A DNA stretch of 6,871 bases from CAYUYM01 sp964449305 (GCA_964449305.1 CAYUYM010000183.1:1-6871), one strand, 5' to 3'. Positions 1 through 6,723 are shown, counted from the stretch's first letter. Made by a program: numbers and translations. Notes: generated from the letters alone by a model not told the origin.

Positions 1-331
1 ACTCTCTCCCGGGATCACCGATCTCCCGATCGGCGGTGGCGACACGGAATTCTTGGAGATGGTCCCCCTTCGCCTGTGCCAACCGGTGTTGACAGCGACG
101 CACGCCTTTCGTGTCTTGACCCCATGTCGCTGTATTGGGCGAACCCGCCAAGGCAGGCATCAGTCATGCCACTCATTCGCATCCGTCTGCCCTGCCGGAT
201 CTGGTTCCCTGCGATCGCGAAGAATCTGAAAACGCTGGGGTACGCTAATAACGAATGATGGGGTTTTCGTTAATAGCGCCTTTGGTCATATTCACAGATG
301 AGAATAACGCTACAATGAAGGACCTCAACGG
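1..331. other. Left-edge stretch without a convincing gene
   Basis: I see no supportable gene here. The frame that starts at base 2 reads GITDLPIGGGDTEFLEMVPL for its first part and looks protein-like. It then turns into low-quality, Arg/Cys/His-rich sequence and stops near 229. It may be the decayed or frameshifted tail of a gene that starts left of the window, but I cannot name a family. A 60-codon frame at 76-258 has no ribosome-binding site and an unconvincing composition, so I do not call it. The right end holds an inverted repeat (243-278) and the AAGGA ribosome-binding site of fic (318-322). Confidence 0.5.
243..278. promoter_or_regulatory. Inverted repeat upstream of fic, candidate operator
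   Basis: Two 13-bp arms, CGCTAATAACGAA (243-255) and TTCGTTAATAGCG (266-278), are complementary at 12 of 13 positions around a 10-base centre. The element is A+T-rich compared with its surroundings and ends 53 bases before the fic start codon. No T-tract follows, so it does not look like an intrinsic terminator. The position and dyad symmetry fit a DNA-binding site. The Fic protein has a C-terminal winged helix, so autoregulation is a reasonable inference, but nothing in the sequence proves it. Confidence 0.45.
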
Positions 332-1495
332 ATGAAGCGCGGAGCAAGTGGCACATACGATTCTGCCACGGTGGCCGGGGAACAGGTGCGGGCCTTTGTC
401 CCGGACCCGCTTCCCCCCATGCCGCCGCTTGACGTCACCGGACAGCGCCAACTGCTGCTGGAACGCGCATTGCTGGCCGGCGGCCGACTGGATGGCATCA
501 GTGCACTGCTGCCTGATCCCGATTTGTTCTTGTACACGTACATCCGTCGCGAGGCTGTGCTTTCCAGCCAGATCGAGGGGACGCAATCCTCACTCTCCGA
601 TCTCCTCCAATATGAACTTGGTGAAGCGCCGGGCGTTCCGTTGAACGATGTGGTAGAGGTGGTCAACCATGTCAGCGCGCTCGAACATGGGGTGTTGCGG
701 CTCCAAAGCGGCTTCCCCCTTTCCATCAGGCTGTTGCGCGAAGTGCATGAAAAACTGCTGGTTCACGGCCGGGGAGCGGACAAGGAGCCGGGCAGCTTCC
801 GCACCAGTCAGAACTGGATTGGAGGGACCCGTCCGGGCAACGCGCATTTTGTGCCCCCTCCGTTTCATCTGGTCGCGCCGTGCATGGCGGATCTCGAGCG
901 GTTTCTTCACGCAAGCGGCGACGGCATATCCGCCCTGGTCCGGGCTGGTTTGGCGCATGTCCAATTTGAAACCATTCATCCCTTTCTCGATGGCAACGGA
1001 CGCGTCGGTCGGCTCCTTATTGCGCTGATCCTCTTTGATGCGCAGGTGCTTGCACAGCCACTCCTCTACCTGAGCCTGTATTTCAAACAGCATCGCGAGG
1101 AGTATTACACGCTTCTCGATGCTGTTCGAACGCAGGGGCGCTGGGAGGAATGGATCGATTTTTTCCTGGAAGGCGTTGCGATCACGGCGGAATCAGCCGT
1201 CTCCACCGCACACCGGCTGCTGGGGTTGTTCAGGGATGACTCCACACGGGTCCAGGAAACCGGCCGGTCGGTGTCGAACCTCCTCCACATCTATGATGCC
1301 TTCCGCAGACGCCCGGTGGCGAGTGTGAAGCTCATCATGGAGCGAACCGGCGCCAGTTACCCCACCGTTGCGCGGGCGATTGGCAGACTGGGGGACATGG
1401 GCATCATCCACGAAATCACCGGCAGGAAACGCGATCGTGTGTATGCATACTCGCAATACCTGGGTATCCTGAATGAAGGCACGGAGCCGGCATGA
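332..1495 (+). CDS. Fic-family protein (class II, winged-helix C-terminus), probable AMP-transferase
   Basis: This 387-residue protein carries the Fic core motif HPFLDGNGRVGR at residues 216-227. It matches HxFx(D/E)GNGRxxR with catalytic His216, and Asp220, Asn222 and Arg227 in place. Proteins with this intact motif usually transfer AMP from ATP to a hydroxyl side chain of a target protein. An N-terminal inhibitory motif of the (S/T)xxxE(G/N) type is visible as SSQIEG at 78-83, with Glu82 the expected inhibitory residue. This makes it a class II Fic protein, so activity is probably held off until the helix moves. The stretch around TSQNWIGG (158-165) to HFVPPP (172-177) is the usual substrate-positioning flap. 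Residues about 315-380 form a winged-helix-like domain (KLIMERTGASYPTVARAIGR and following). Architecture and length resemble Shewanella oneidensis SoFic. The start is supported by AAGGA at 318-322, nine bases upstream. No antitoxin-like partner is adjacent, as expected when the inhibitor is built in. The target is unknown. Confidence 0.93.
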   Translation: MKRGASGTYDSATVAGEQVRAFVPDPLPPMPPLDVTGQRQLLLERALLAGGRLDGISALLPDPDLFLYTYIRREAVLSSQIEGTQSSLSDLLQYELGEAPGVPLNDVVEVVNHVSALEHGVLRLQSGFPLSIRLLREVHEKLLVHGRGADKEPGSFRTSQNWIGGTRPGNAHFVPPPFHLVAPCMADLERFLHASGDGISALVRAGLAHVQFETIHPFLDGNGRVGRLLIALILFDAQVLAQPLLYLSLYFKQHREEYYTLLDAVRTQGRWEEWIDFFLEGVAITAESAVSTAHRLLGLFRDDSTRVQETGRSVSNLLHIYDAFRRRPVASVKLIMERTGASYPTVARAIGRLGDMGIIHEITGRKRDRVYAYSQYLGILNEGTEPA

Positions 1496-1527
1496 TGCGT
1501 GACTTCAATTGTGTGAAATGGATCACG

Positions 1528-1662
1528 GGAATGCGGCAGGGGGTGGGATATGGGGAGTGACATTGCTGTCCAAAACATTACGGATCAATAGGAAAATCCG
1601 CGATTCCAGCCCGTATTGAACAGATGCTTGCGCACTCGTGGAATCACCCCCTGCCGAATTCC
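1528..1662. repeat. 135-bp imperfect inverted-repeat element downstream of fic
   Basis: The ends are 18-base arms, GGAATGCGGCAGGGGGTG (1528-1545) and CACCCCCTGCCGAATTCC (1645-1662), complementary at 17 of 18 positions. Weaker pairing continues inward: GAGTG near 1555 can pair with CACTC near 1633, and further patches match near the middle, so the whole element could fold as one long imperfect hairpin. It starts 33 bases after the fic stop codon and contains no open reading frame of note. I see no clear target-site duplication. It could be a MITE-like or REP-like non-autonomous element, or simply a large structured 3' region for the fic mRNA. Confidence 0.55.
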
Positions 1663-1956
1663 ACACTTGCGATGTCATGGATCCATGGAGCTTTGGATGT
1701 TTGGATCCCGCGGTTCTTCCAGAAACGGATTATGAAGCCAGTCCATCAAATCCTTTTGGACTGATGTTTCGCAACAGGAGACACGTATCACAATGCTGGT
1801 TGATCGGGATGATGATTGCATGATGCCATGGCAGATGCCTGAGTCCATTGCCCGGCAGGTTGGGCTTGTAGTCACGATCATCTGTGCGTTCAACCGCATC
1901 GCGGCTTGCCAGCCGGATCGTCGTTGCGGAACTGCGGACGTGGTACTTCGGCGACA
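1663..1956. other. Non-coding stretch with small palindromes
   Basis: No gene can be supported here. A perfect 12-bp palindrome CATGGATCCATG sits at 1676-1687. A 7-bp hairpin with arms CAGTCCA (1739-1745) and TGGACTG (1757-1763) follows. A frame opening at 1793 reads ARQVGLVVTIICAFNRIAAC before running into the tandem repeat. This looks faintly like the end of a carboxymuconolactone-decarboxylase-type protein, but it has no good ribosome-binding site and no catalytic region, so at most it is a remnant. Confidence 0.4.
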
Positions 1957-2067
1957 GATCGGGGTGCACAGGGGCACCCCGGGACATGGCGCAGATCGGG
2001 GTGCACAGGGGCACCCCGTGACATGGCGCAGATCGGGGTGCACAGGGGCACCCCGTGACATGGCGTA
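1957..2067. repeat. Three tandem copies of a 37-bp hairpin-forming unit
   Basis: Units lie at 1957-1993, 1994-2030 and 2031-2067. Each begins GATCGGGGTGCACAGGGGCA and ends near ACATGGCGCA. Unit 1 differs from unit 2 by one base (G for T at 1982) and unit 3 by one base near its end (T for C at 2066). Each unit contains an 8-bp stem CGGGGTGC/GCACCCCG around a 6-base loop ACAGGG, for example 1960-1967 with 1974-1981. The three hairpins are separated by 15 constant bases. There are also six runs of four G on the plus strand, so G-quadruplex folding is possible. The unit is not a multiple of three, so each copy is read in a different frame, which argues against a coding repeat. The near identity suggests recent expansion, as in a minisatellite. 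Confidence 0.9.
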
Positions 2068-2128
2068 CGGGAAAAAAATTGGACGTTCTTCTTCAGTCCG
2101 TCAGTATACGTCGTTCTGGGGGGGGATA

Positions 2129-2171
2129 TTGACACGTGTGATCCGTGACCCATCACTTGAAGTGCGGTCAC
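2129..2171 (+). promoter_or_regulatory. Putative promoter/operator region of the PH-like gene
   Basis: A perfect -35-like TTGACA lies at 2129-2134, but the base stretch 17 bases later (ATCACT, 2152-2157) is a poor -10. A nested dyad covers that spot: outer arms GTGACC (2145-2150) and GGTCAC (2166-2171) enclose an 11-base palindrome CACTTGAAGTG (2154-2164). A run of eight G (2118-2125) sits just upstream. The dyad could be a regulator-binding site over the -10 region or a hairpin in the mRNA leader. The start codon of the downstream gene is 37 bases beyond it. Confidence 0.35.
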
Positions 2172-2208
2172 TCATCCACCGTTCCGCAACCCCTGACAGG
2201 AGGCATCC

Positions 2209-2787
2209 ATGTTTCCCGGTTTCCTTTTTCGTGCTGGCACGAATCCGCTCGTTCTCGGCGCCATCATCGCTGTCGGTATTTTCGCCCTTCTTCTCATCGC
2301 GGCCGCCATTCAGCGTATGCGTATGACGCCGGAACAGCGGGCGGAACATGACGCCAGTATGAAGAAGCGCGCGGATGACAAGCGCGCAGCCACCGATGCG
2401 GGTCGATACATCAGCGGACATCCGGGGATCAATCAGCCGCTCGGTGTCCGGCTCCTTGTCGAAGGTGATCTGGTGGTGTTCATCAAGGCCGATATCACCG
2501 GCGCACGCATCGGTTCGATTCCCCTCGCCTCGATCGAGGATGTTGTTGTCGAGGATCAATCCACCATGGAACGACGCGTCACCGCAACGCGTCTTTTGGC
2601 AGTCGGAATCTTTGCCTTCGCCATGAAGAAGGGGAGGCAGCACGTGTGCTTCTATGTCACAGTCTCATGGTCCGATGGGAGGTTCAAGAACAACACCATC
2701 TTCGAATTCGTGGACCCCAATCCGCTCGCCCGGGCCAATGCCCTTCTGACAATGCTGCGCAATGCCGTCAACACCAGGAATGGTTGA
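2209..2787 (+). CDS. Membrane-anchored protein with probable bacterial PH-like domain
   Basis: This 192-residue protein has one strong hydrophobic segment at residues about 13-34 (PLVLGAIIAVGIFALLLIAA). A charged, probably helical linker (residues 36-65, rich in Arg, Lys, Glu and Ala) follows. Residues about 75-185 form a soluble domain with alternating beta-strand character. Its stretch RRVTATRLLAVGIFAFAMKK (122-141), followed by FYVTVSW and a C-terminal helix (174-188), resembles the short bacterial PH-like domains that end in a helix. The second hydrophobic patch at 129-139 is more likely part of that fold than a membrane helix. The start is well supported by AGGAGG at 2198-2203, five bases upstream. 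The protein is probably inserted by the N-terminal anchor with the domain in the cytoplasm (positive residues follow the segment), but the orientation is inferred. I cannot assign a function, and no neighbour suggests one. Confidence 0.8.
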   Translation: MFPGFLFRAGTNPLVLGAIIAVGIFALLLIAAAIQRMRMTPEQRAEHDASMKKRADDKRAATDAGRYISGHPGINQPLGVRLLVEGDLVVFIKADITGARIGSIPLASIEDVVVEDQSTMERRVTATRLLAVGIFAFAMKKGRQHVCFYVTVSWSDGRFKNNTIFEFVDPNPLARANALLTMLRNAVNTRNG

Positions 2788-3097
2788 TTGGATGCCGGGG
2801 GCACAACGCGATGCCATGTGGCAGCCATCAGCGACATGGGCACTCGGGTATTTGCCGAATGGATGCCAGAGTGGCATCCTGCCTGCAGGTCGATTCAGAA
2901 GTGGATTGTGGTCTTGCGGTGCATCATCCCTGCAATTGCGATCTGTTGGATGATATCCCGGATTTGGATGCCACCAAGGGAGCACCTAGTTTCGCGGATG
3001 AATTGCCTTGTGCGTTTGCATTACCCTGCGTGCCATCAGCACTCCCCGGACCACCGATCCATGTCCATTCCTCGCCGATCAACCCGTGTGCTCCAAC
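2788..3097. other. Intergenic stretch between the PH-like gene and the CRISPR locus
   Basis: No gene is supported. Open frames on both strands here lack ribosome-binding sites and protein-like composition. A perfect hairpin with 8-bp arms GGATGCCA (2861-2868) and TGGCATCC (2872-2879) and a 3-base loop is the clearest structure. It has no T-tract and so is a weak terminator candidate for the upstream gene. A second small dyad TGCCATGTGGCA lies at 2812-2823. The word GGATGCC recurs at 2790, 2861 and 2966. Confidence 0.5.
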
Positions 3098-3169
3098 GAA
3101 AAAGCGACCCTTGGGCCGCTTTGGATGTTTTCACAACGGAATAATCCTTATTGTGAATTGCTTCAGATT
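3098..3169 (-). ncRNA. tracrRNA of the type II-C system
   Basis: Read on the minus strand, the segment starts with a repeat-complementary part AATCTGAAGCAATTCACAAT (3169-3150). The core AAGGATTATTCCGTTGTGAA (3149-3130) follows, and the RNA ends in a terminator hairpin (3122-3099). The core matches the well-known tracrRNA layout: anti-repeat, then AATAAGG..TCCGTT as in the nexus of S. pyogenes tracrRNA, then a terminal stem-loop. The motif AAGGATTATTCCGTTGTGAA is, to my knowledge, typical of Bacteroidota-type II-C loci. The RNA would be about 72 nt, pair with crRNA repeats, and load Cas9. It is divergent from cas9, whose start codon is 42 bases away. The complement predicts a repeat that starts RTTGTGAATTGCTTCAGATT. 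Its start point is inferred from the promoter; the first base could shift by a few positions. Confidence 0.88.
3099..3122 (-). terminator. Intrinsic terminator of the tracrRNA
   Basis: On the minus strand AAAGCGGCC (3122-3114) pairs with GGTCGCTTT (3109-3101) through nine pairs including one G-U, with a 4-base loop CAAG. The T-tract runs through 3103-3099. This ends the tracrRNA and doubles as its last stem-loop, as is common in type II systems. On the plus strand no T-run follows directly, so it is directional. Confidence 0.85.
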
Positions 3170-3176
3170 GAGCCAT

Positions 3177-3205
3177 AACATACACATCACATGAACGGAA
3201 GTCAA
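3177..3205 (-). promoter_or_regulatory. Promoter of the tracrRNA
   Basis: On the minus strand TTGACT (3205-3200) is followed after exactly 17 bases by TATGTT (3182-3177), a good match to housekeeping -35 and -10 elements. The expected start is an A at 3169 or 3168. That places the anti-repeat at the very 5' end of the RNA. The -35 overlaps the cas9 ribosome-binding site GGAAG (3197-3201). If the host is a true Bacteroidota member, its sigma factor prefers other elements (TTG and TAnnTTTG), and the match would be less decisive. Confidence 0.65.
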
Positions 3206-3210
3206 CAGTC

Positions 3211-6200
3211 ATGAAAAAAATTCTTGGACTCGACATCGGGACGGCCTCCATCGGCTGGGCATGGGTGCTGGAGGACGAAAAAGATCCATCGAAGAATCGC
3301 GTTGTGGATGCCGGCGTGCGCGTCATCCCCATGGGCGATGAGCAAAGGCAGTTCAAAGAAGGGCAGCCGGTCATGTTGAACCGGGACAGGACCCAAAGAC
3401 GCGGCATGCGCAGAATGAACCATCGCTACAAGCTCCGGCGCGCGGCTCTCATCGAGCATCTCACGGAATGGAACATGATGCCGGATCCGGACATGCTCAC
3501 CTCCATGAGTGCAACCGATCTCTACGCACTGCGGGCGAGGGCTGCGACGCACAAGGTGTCACTCAAGGAGCTGGGGCGCGTGCTCTACCATATGAACCAG
3601 AAGCGTGGCTTTCGCAGCAATCGTAAGGCCGTCGCTGCGGAGGAGGCCAACGATGAGAACTACACCGGCAGCATCCGTAAGCGGTCCAAGGAGCTGGAGT
3701 CCGTCAAGCACACCGTGGGTCAGCATCTCCATCATCTGCTCACCACGCCTGTTCCGGATGCCACCGTACGTCTGCGGGGCCTGATATATCTGAGGAGCGA
3801 CTACATCGCAGAATTCAATGCCATATGGACGAGGCAACAGCGGTACCATCCCCAGGTGTTGACAGAGGAGCGGCGGGTTGAAATGCGTGACCGCATCATC
3901 TTCTACCAGAGGAGACTGAAGTCGCAGAAGCGACTTGTCTCCATCTGCCGCTATGAAAAGCACCACAAGGTGGTTCCGAAAAGCTCGCCGTATTTTCAGG
4001 TGTTCAACATATGGCAGAAGGTGCGAAACCTCGAGATCAGAGATCTCCGAGGACAGGTGGTTTCGCTTGAGGAGGACCGTGTGCAGAGGCTGGTGGCCGC
4101 GCTGCAGGACACGGCACGGATGAGCCGGACCGATGTTCTCAAGTGCCTCCAGATCCAACCCACACGCCACTATTCCGTGAACTTTGAGAAGCTGGAGGGC
4201 AACAAGACACGCGCCGACATCATGCGAAAACTCGGGGAAGCGGGGGTGGATGATACCACGATCAGGAGATTGACGGAGTTCGATGCACTTTCCGGACAGC
4301 CGGACAGCCAACCCCTGTATCGGTTGTGGCACGTCCTGTACTCCATCGAGAACCATGAAGATGTGATCAGCACGCTTGAAAGGCAGCATGGGCTTGTTCA
4401 TGATGCCGCCCAGGCGCTTGCCGCAATTGCCTATGCAAGCGATTATGGCAGCCTGAGCGTCCGTGCCATCAGGAAGCTGCTGCCACACATGATGAATGGG
4501 CTCATGTACCATGAGGCCTGCGACATGGCGGGCTATCGGCACACCGACACGCTGACGAACGAGGATAACGCACAGCGTCCCTTGGAGGACAGCATGCGCC
4601 ACATCTTCCGGAACGAATTGCGCAGTCCCGTGGTGGAAAAGATCGGGAACCAGGTCGCGAGTCTCGTCAACGCCCTGTTGACGCACCGGTCCTTCGGTCG
4701 TCCGGATGAGGTCCGCATCGAGCTTGCGCGTGAACTTCGGCAGAACGCCGCGCAGCGTGAGGAGACGACGAAGCGCAACCGCGAGCTGGAGAAGCACAAC
4801 GATGTCGCTCGGTCCGAGTTGCAGAAGCTGGGCGTGCCCGCTCCGACGCGGGCCGACATCCAGAAGTTCCTGCTTTGGAAAGAGTGCGGCATGGTGTCAC
4901 TCTACACGGGCGCACCGATTCCTGCAGCCGAGTTGTTCGTCACCGGATCAGGGAAGTGGGATGTGGATCACATCATTCCACGATCATTGATCTTCGATGA
5001 CTCGATGAACAACAAGATCATCTGCGAGACACAGGAGAACAGGGACAAGGGCAACAGAACTGCGTTTGACTACATGCAGGGCAAGGGGCCGGAGGCATTT
5101 GAGGCATTCGAGAAGCGCATCCTCGAGCTGGAGAGCAGAAAGGCTGTCAGCCGTGGGAAGGCGTGGCGGCTGCGCATGCCCGTGACCGAGGTCCCGACGG
5201 ACTTCATTGAACGGCAGATCCGGGAGACGCAGTACGTGACACGCGAAATGCGCACGCGCTTGCAGACTGTCTGCCGCACTGTGCGCTGCTCGGCGGGGAT
5301 GATCACCGCCCATCTGCGTGAGCAATGGGGCCTGAACGATGTTTTGCGTGAAGTCAACCTCGAGAAATACCGCAGGCAGGGACGGATTGAAAAGACGAAG
5401 GATGTGCGGGGACACACAGTGGAGCGCATCACCAAATGGAGCAAGCGCGACGATCACCGGAATCATGCCCTGGATGCAATCATCGTGGCCTGTACCACGC
5501 CGGCCATCGTGCATCGCCTCAACAGCCTGAACCGCGCTCTGCCCGGTGGCGTGGCATCTGTTGCGCGGTCGAGAAAGGCCGATGTGTGGGCCATACCCAT
5601 GCCATGGGACTCCTTCCGCGAGCAGGTGCAGTCAACCCTGCGCCACATACTGATCTCTTTCAACAACAGGAAGCGCGTGGCGAGCCGAAGCGTCAATCTG
5701 ATTCAGGTGGGCGGCAGGGCAGGGTCCGGCGAAACGGACAGCACCACCCCACTCATCCAGAAGCGCGGAAGGCTGTACAGACGGCAGGTGACATTGGCGC
5801 CGCGTGGTCCCCTGCACAAGGACACAATTTACGGTTGCATCATGCGCTACAGGAAAGTGCCACTCAATGCCCGTTTCAGTGCGGACCACTTCGTTTCCCT
5901 GGCGTTCGATGAAGACAGGCAGCGAATCGAGGAGTATATCCAGGCACACGACGGGGATTTCGCACACGCGATGAGATGCCTTGCCAAGGATCCAATCCGG
6001 ATTGGTGCAGCGGATGGGCAGGTGCTCAGGGAAGTTGTGATCCTTGAGCCGTGTTATGTCCAGCGCGTCACCATTGATGGAAGCTTTGACCGCGTGGACA
6101 AGGTGGTTGATGCGCATGTCCGGAGCGTCCTGCAGAAACGTCTGGAACACCATGGTGGAAACAGCAAGAAGGCCTTCAGCAATCTGGAGCAGGATCCAAT

Positions 6201-6723
6201 CTGGTTCGACGATGCGCATACACGGATCATACGGCATGTTCGGATCTTCGCTCCAGCGAACGAACTGCAGAATCTGCACACCAACAACGGCGGCAAGGTG
6301 GACTATGCATTCACACGAAACAATCATCATGTGGCGATCTTCGAGGACGAAAACGGCAACAAATATGAGAAGCTCGTCACCTTCTGGGAGGCGGTGAAGC
6401 GCCGAATGGAGAACAGGCCGGTTGTCGATAGGTCGGCTCCAGACGGGCACAGCTTCCTCTTCTCCATGAAGATCAATGACATGTTTGTCTACGGTCTGGA
6501 AAACGACATTGACCTGTGTGATCCTTCTTCACGAGAGAAGATTACGACACACCTTTATCGTGTCCAGAATATTTCATCGAAGGACTATGTGTTTCGGCAT
6601 CATCTCGAGTCAAAGAGCGACGATAATGATGCGGAGCTCAGAATTCAATCTTTTGGCCGACTTGCTGGTTTGAAGAAGGTTCATGTCGATCGGCTTGGAG
6701 ACATCACATCCGTTGGGGAGTGA
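3211..6723 (+). CDS. cas9: CRISPR-associated RNA-guided endonuclease Cas9, type II-C
   Basis: The protein is 1170 residues with all nuclease signatures. RuvC-I is ILGLDIGTASIGWA with Asp8. The Arg-rich bridge helix is at about 55-80. RuvC-II is VRIELARE with Glu504. HNH is WDVDHIIPRS with Asp586 and His587, plus Asn610 in the ENRDKGN stretch. RuvC-III is HALDAIIVA with His752 and Asp755. It should therefore cut both strands of target DNA under crRNA:tracrRNA guidance. The recognition lobe lies between about 85 and 490, and the wedge and PAM-interacting region spans about 790-1170, including RGPLHKDTIYG (865-875). The C-terminal block with FLFSMK (1082-1087) and FRHHLES (1128-1134) resembles Bacteroidota Cas9s, many of which are longer, around 1400-1500 residues. 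The start is set by Asp8 and by GGAAG at 3197-3201, nine bases upstream. The cas9 promoter is not clear: TAACAT at 3176-3181 is a weak -10 candidate without a good -35. The PAM cannot be read from the sequence. Confidence 0.98.
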   Translation: MKKILGLDIGTASIGWAWVLEDEKDPSKNRVVDAGVRVIPMGDEQRQFKEGQPVMLNRDRTQRRGMRRMNHRYKLRRAALIEHLTEWNMMPDPDMLTSMSATDLYALRARAATHKVSLKELGRVLYHMNQKRGFRSNRKAVAAEEANDENYTGSIRKRSKELESVKHTVGQHLHHLLTTPVPDATVRLRGLIYLRSDYIAEFNAIWTRQQRYHPQVLTEERRVEMRDRIIFYQRRLKSQKRLVSICRYEKHHKVVPKSSPYFQVFNIWQKVRNLEIRDLRGQVVSLEEDRVQRLVAALQDTARMSRTDVLKCLQIQPTRHYSVNFEKLEGNKTRADIMRKLGEAGVDDTTIRRLTEFDALSGQPDSQPLYRLWHVLYSIENHEDVISTLERQHGLVHDAAQALAAIAYASDYGSLSVRAIRKLLPHMMNGLMYHEACDMAGYRHTDTLTNEDNAQRPLEDSMRHIFRNELRSPVVEKIGNQVASLVNALLTHRSFGRPDEVRIELARELRQNAAQREETTKRNRELEKHNDVARSELQKLGVPAPTRADIQKFLLWKECGMVSLYTGAPIPAAELFVTGSGKWDVDHIIPRSLIFDDSMNNKIICETQENRDKGNRTAFDYMQGKGPEAFEAFEKRILELESRKAVSRGKAWRLRMPVTEVPTDFIERQIRETQYVTREMRTRLQTVCRTVRCSAGMITAHLREQWGLNDVLREVNLEKYRRQGRIEKTKDVRGHTVERITKWSKRDDHRNHALDAIIVACTTPAIVHRLNSLNRALPGGVASVARSRKADVWAIPMPWDSFREQVQSTLRHILISFNNRKRVASRSVNLIQVGGRAGSGETDSTTPLIQKRGRLYRRQVTLAPRGPLHKDTIYGCIMRYRKVPLNARFSADHFVSLAFDEDRQRIEEYIQAHDGDFAHAMRCLAKDPIRIGAADGQVLREVVILEPCYVQRVTIDGSFDRVDKVVDAHVRSVLQKRLEHHGGNSKKAFSNLEQDPIWFDDAHTRIIRHVRIFAPANELQNLHTNNGGKVDYAFTRNNHHVAIFEDENGNKYEKLVTFWEAVKRRMENRPVVDRSAPDGHSFLFSMKINDMFVYGLENDIDLCDPSSREKITTHLYRVQNISSKDYVFRHHLESKSDDNDAELRIQSFGRLAGLKKVHVDRLGDITSVGE

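Noticed and set aside
311..316. TACAAT as the -10 box of fic
   Set aside because: It would place the transcript start at about 323, after the ribosome-binding site at 318-322, and no -35 is found at a proper distance.
1492..1560. 22-codon frame overlapping the fic stop by ATGA
   Set aside because: The overlap looks like coupling, but the peptide has no features and the frame runs into the inverted-repeat element.
1690..1702. GCTTTGGATGTTT, also found at 3118-3130 in the tracrRNA region, as a second tracrRNA remnant
   Set aside because: A single 13-base match is expected by chance in a window of this size, and the flanking sequence has no nexus or anti-repeat.
1957..2067. The tandem units as a small CRISPR array
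   Set aside because: The copies abut directly, with no unique spacers, and the unit shows no match to the repeat predicted from the tracrRNA.
1793..2326. 177-codon plus-strand frame through the tandem repeat
   Set aside because: It reads the 37-bp repeat in three different frames, overlaps the well-supported PH-like gene start, and lacks a ribosome-binding site. Only a short piece looks protein-like.
2788..3144. 118-codon plus-strand frame between the PH-like gene and cas9
   Set aside because: No ribosome-binding site, poor composition, and its end runs into the antisense of the tracrRNA and its terminator.
3559..4797. 412-codon minus-strand frame inside cas9
   Set aside because: It is a shadow of cas9, which has every family motif in the plus frame. 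The minus frame shows no recognisable domain.
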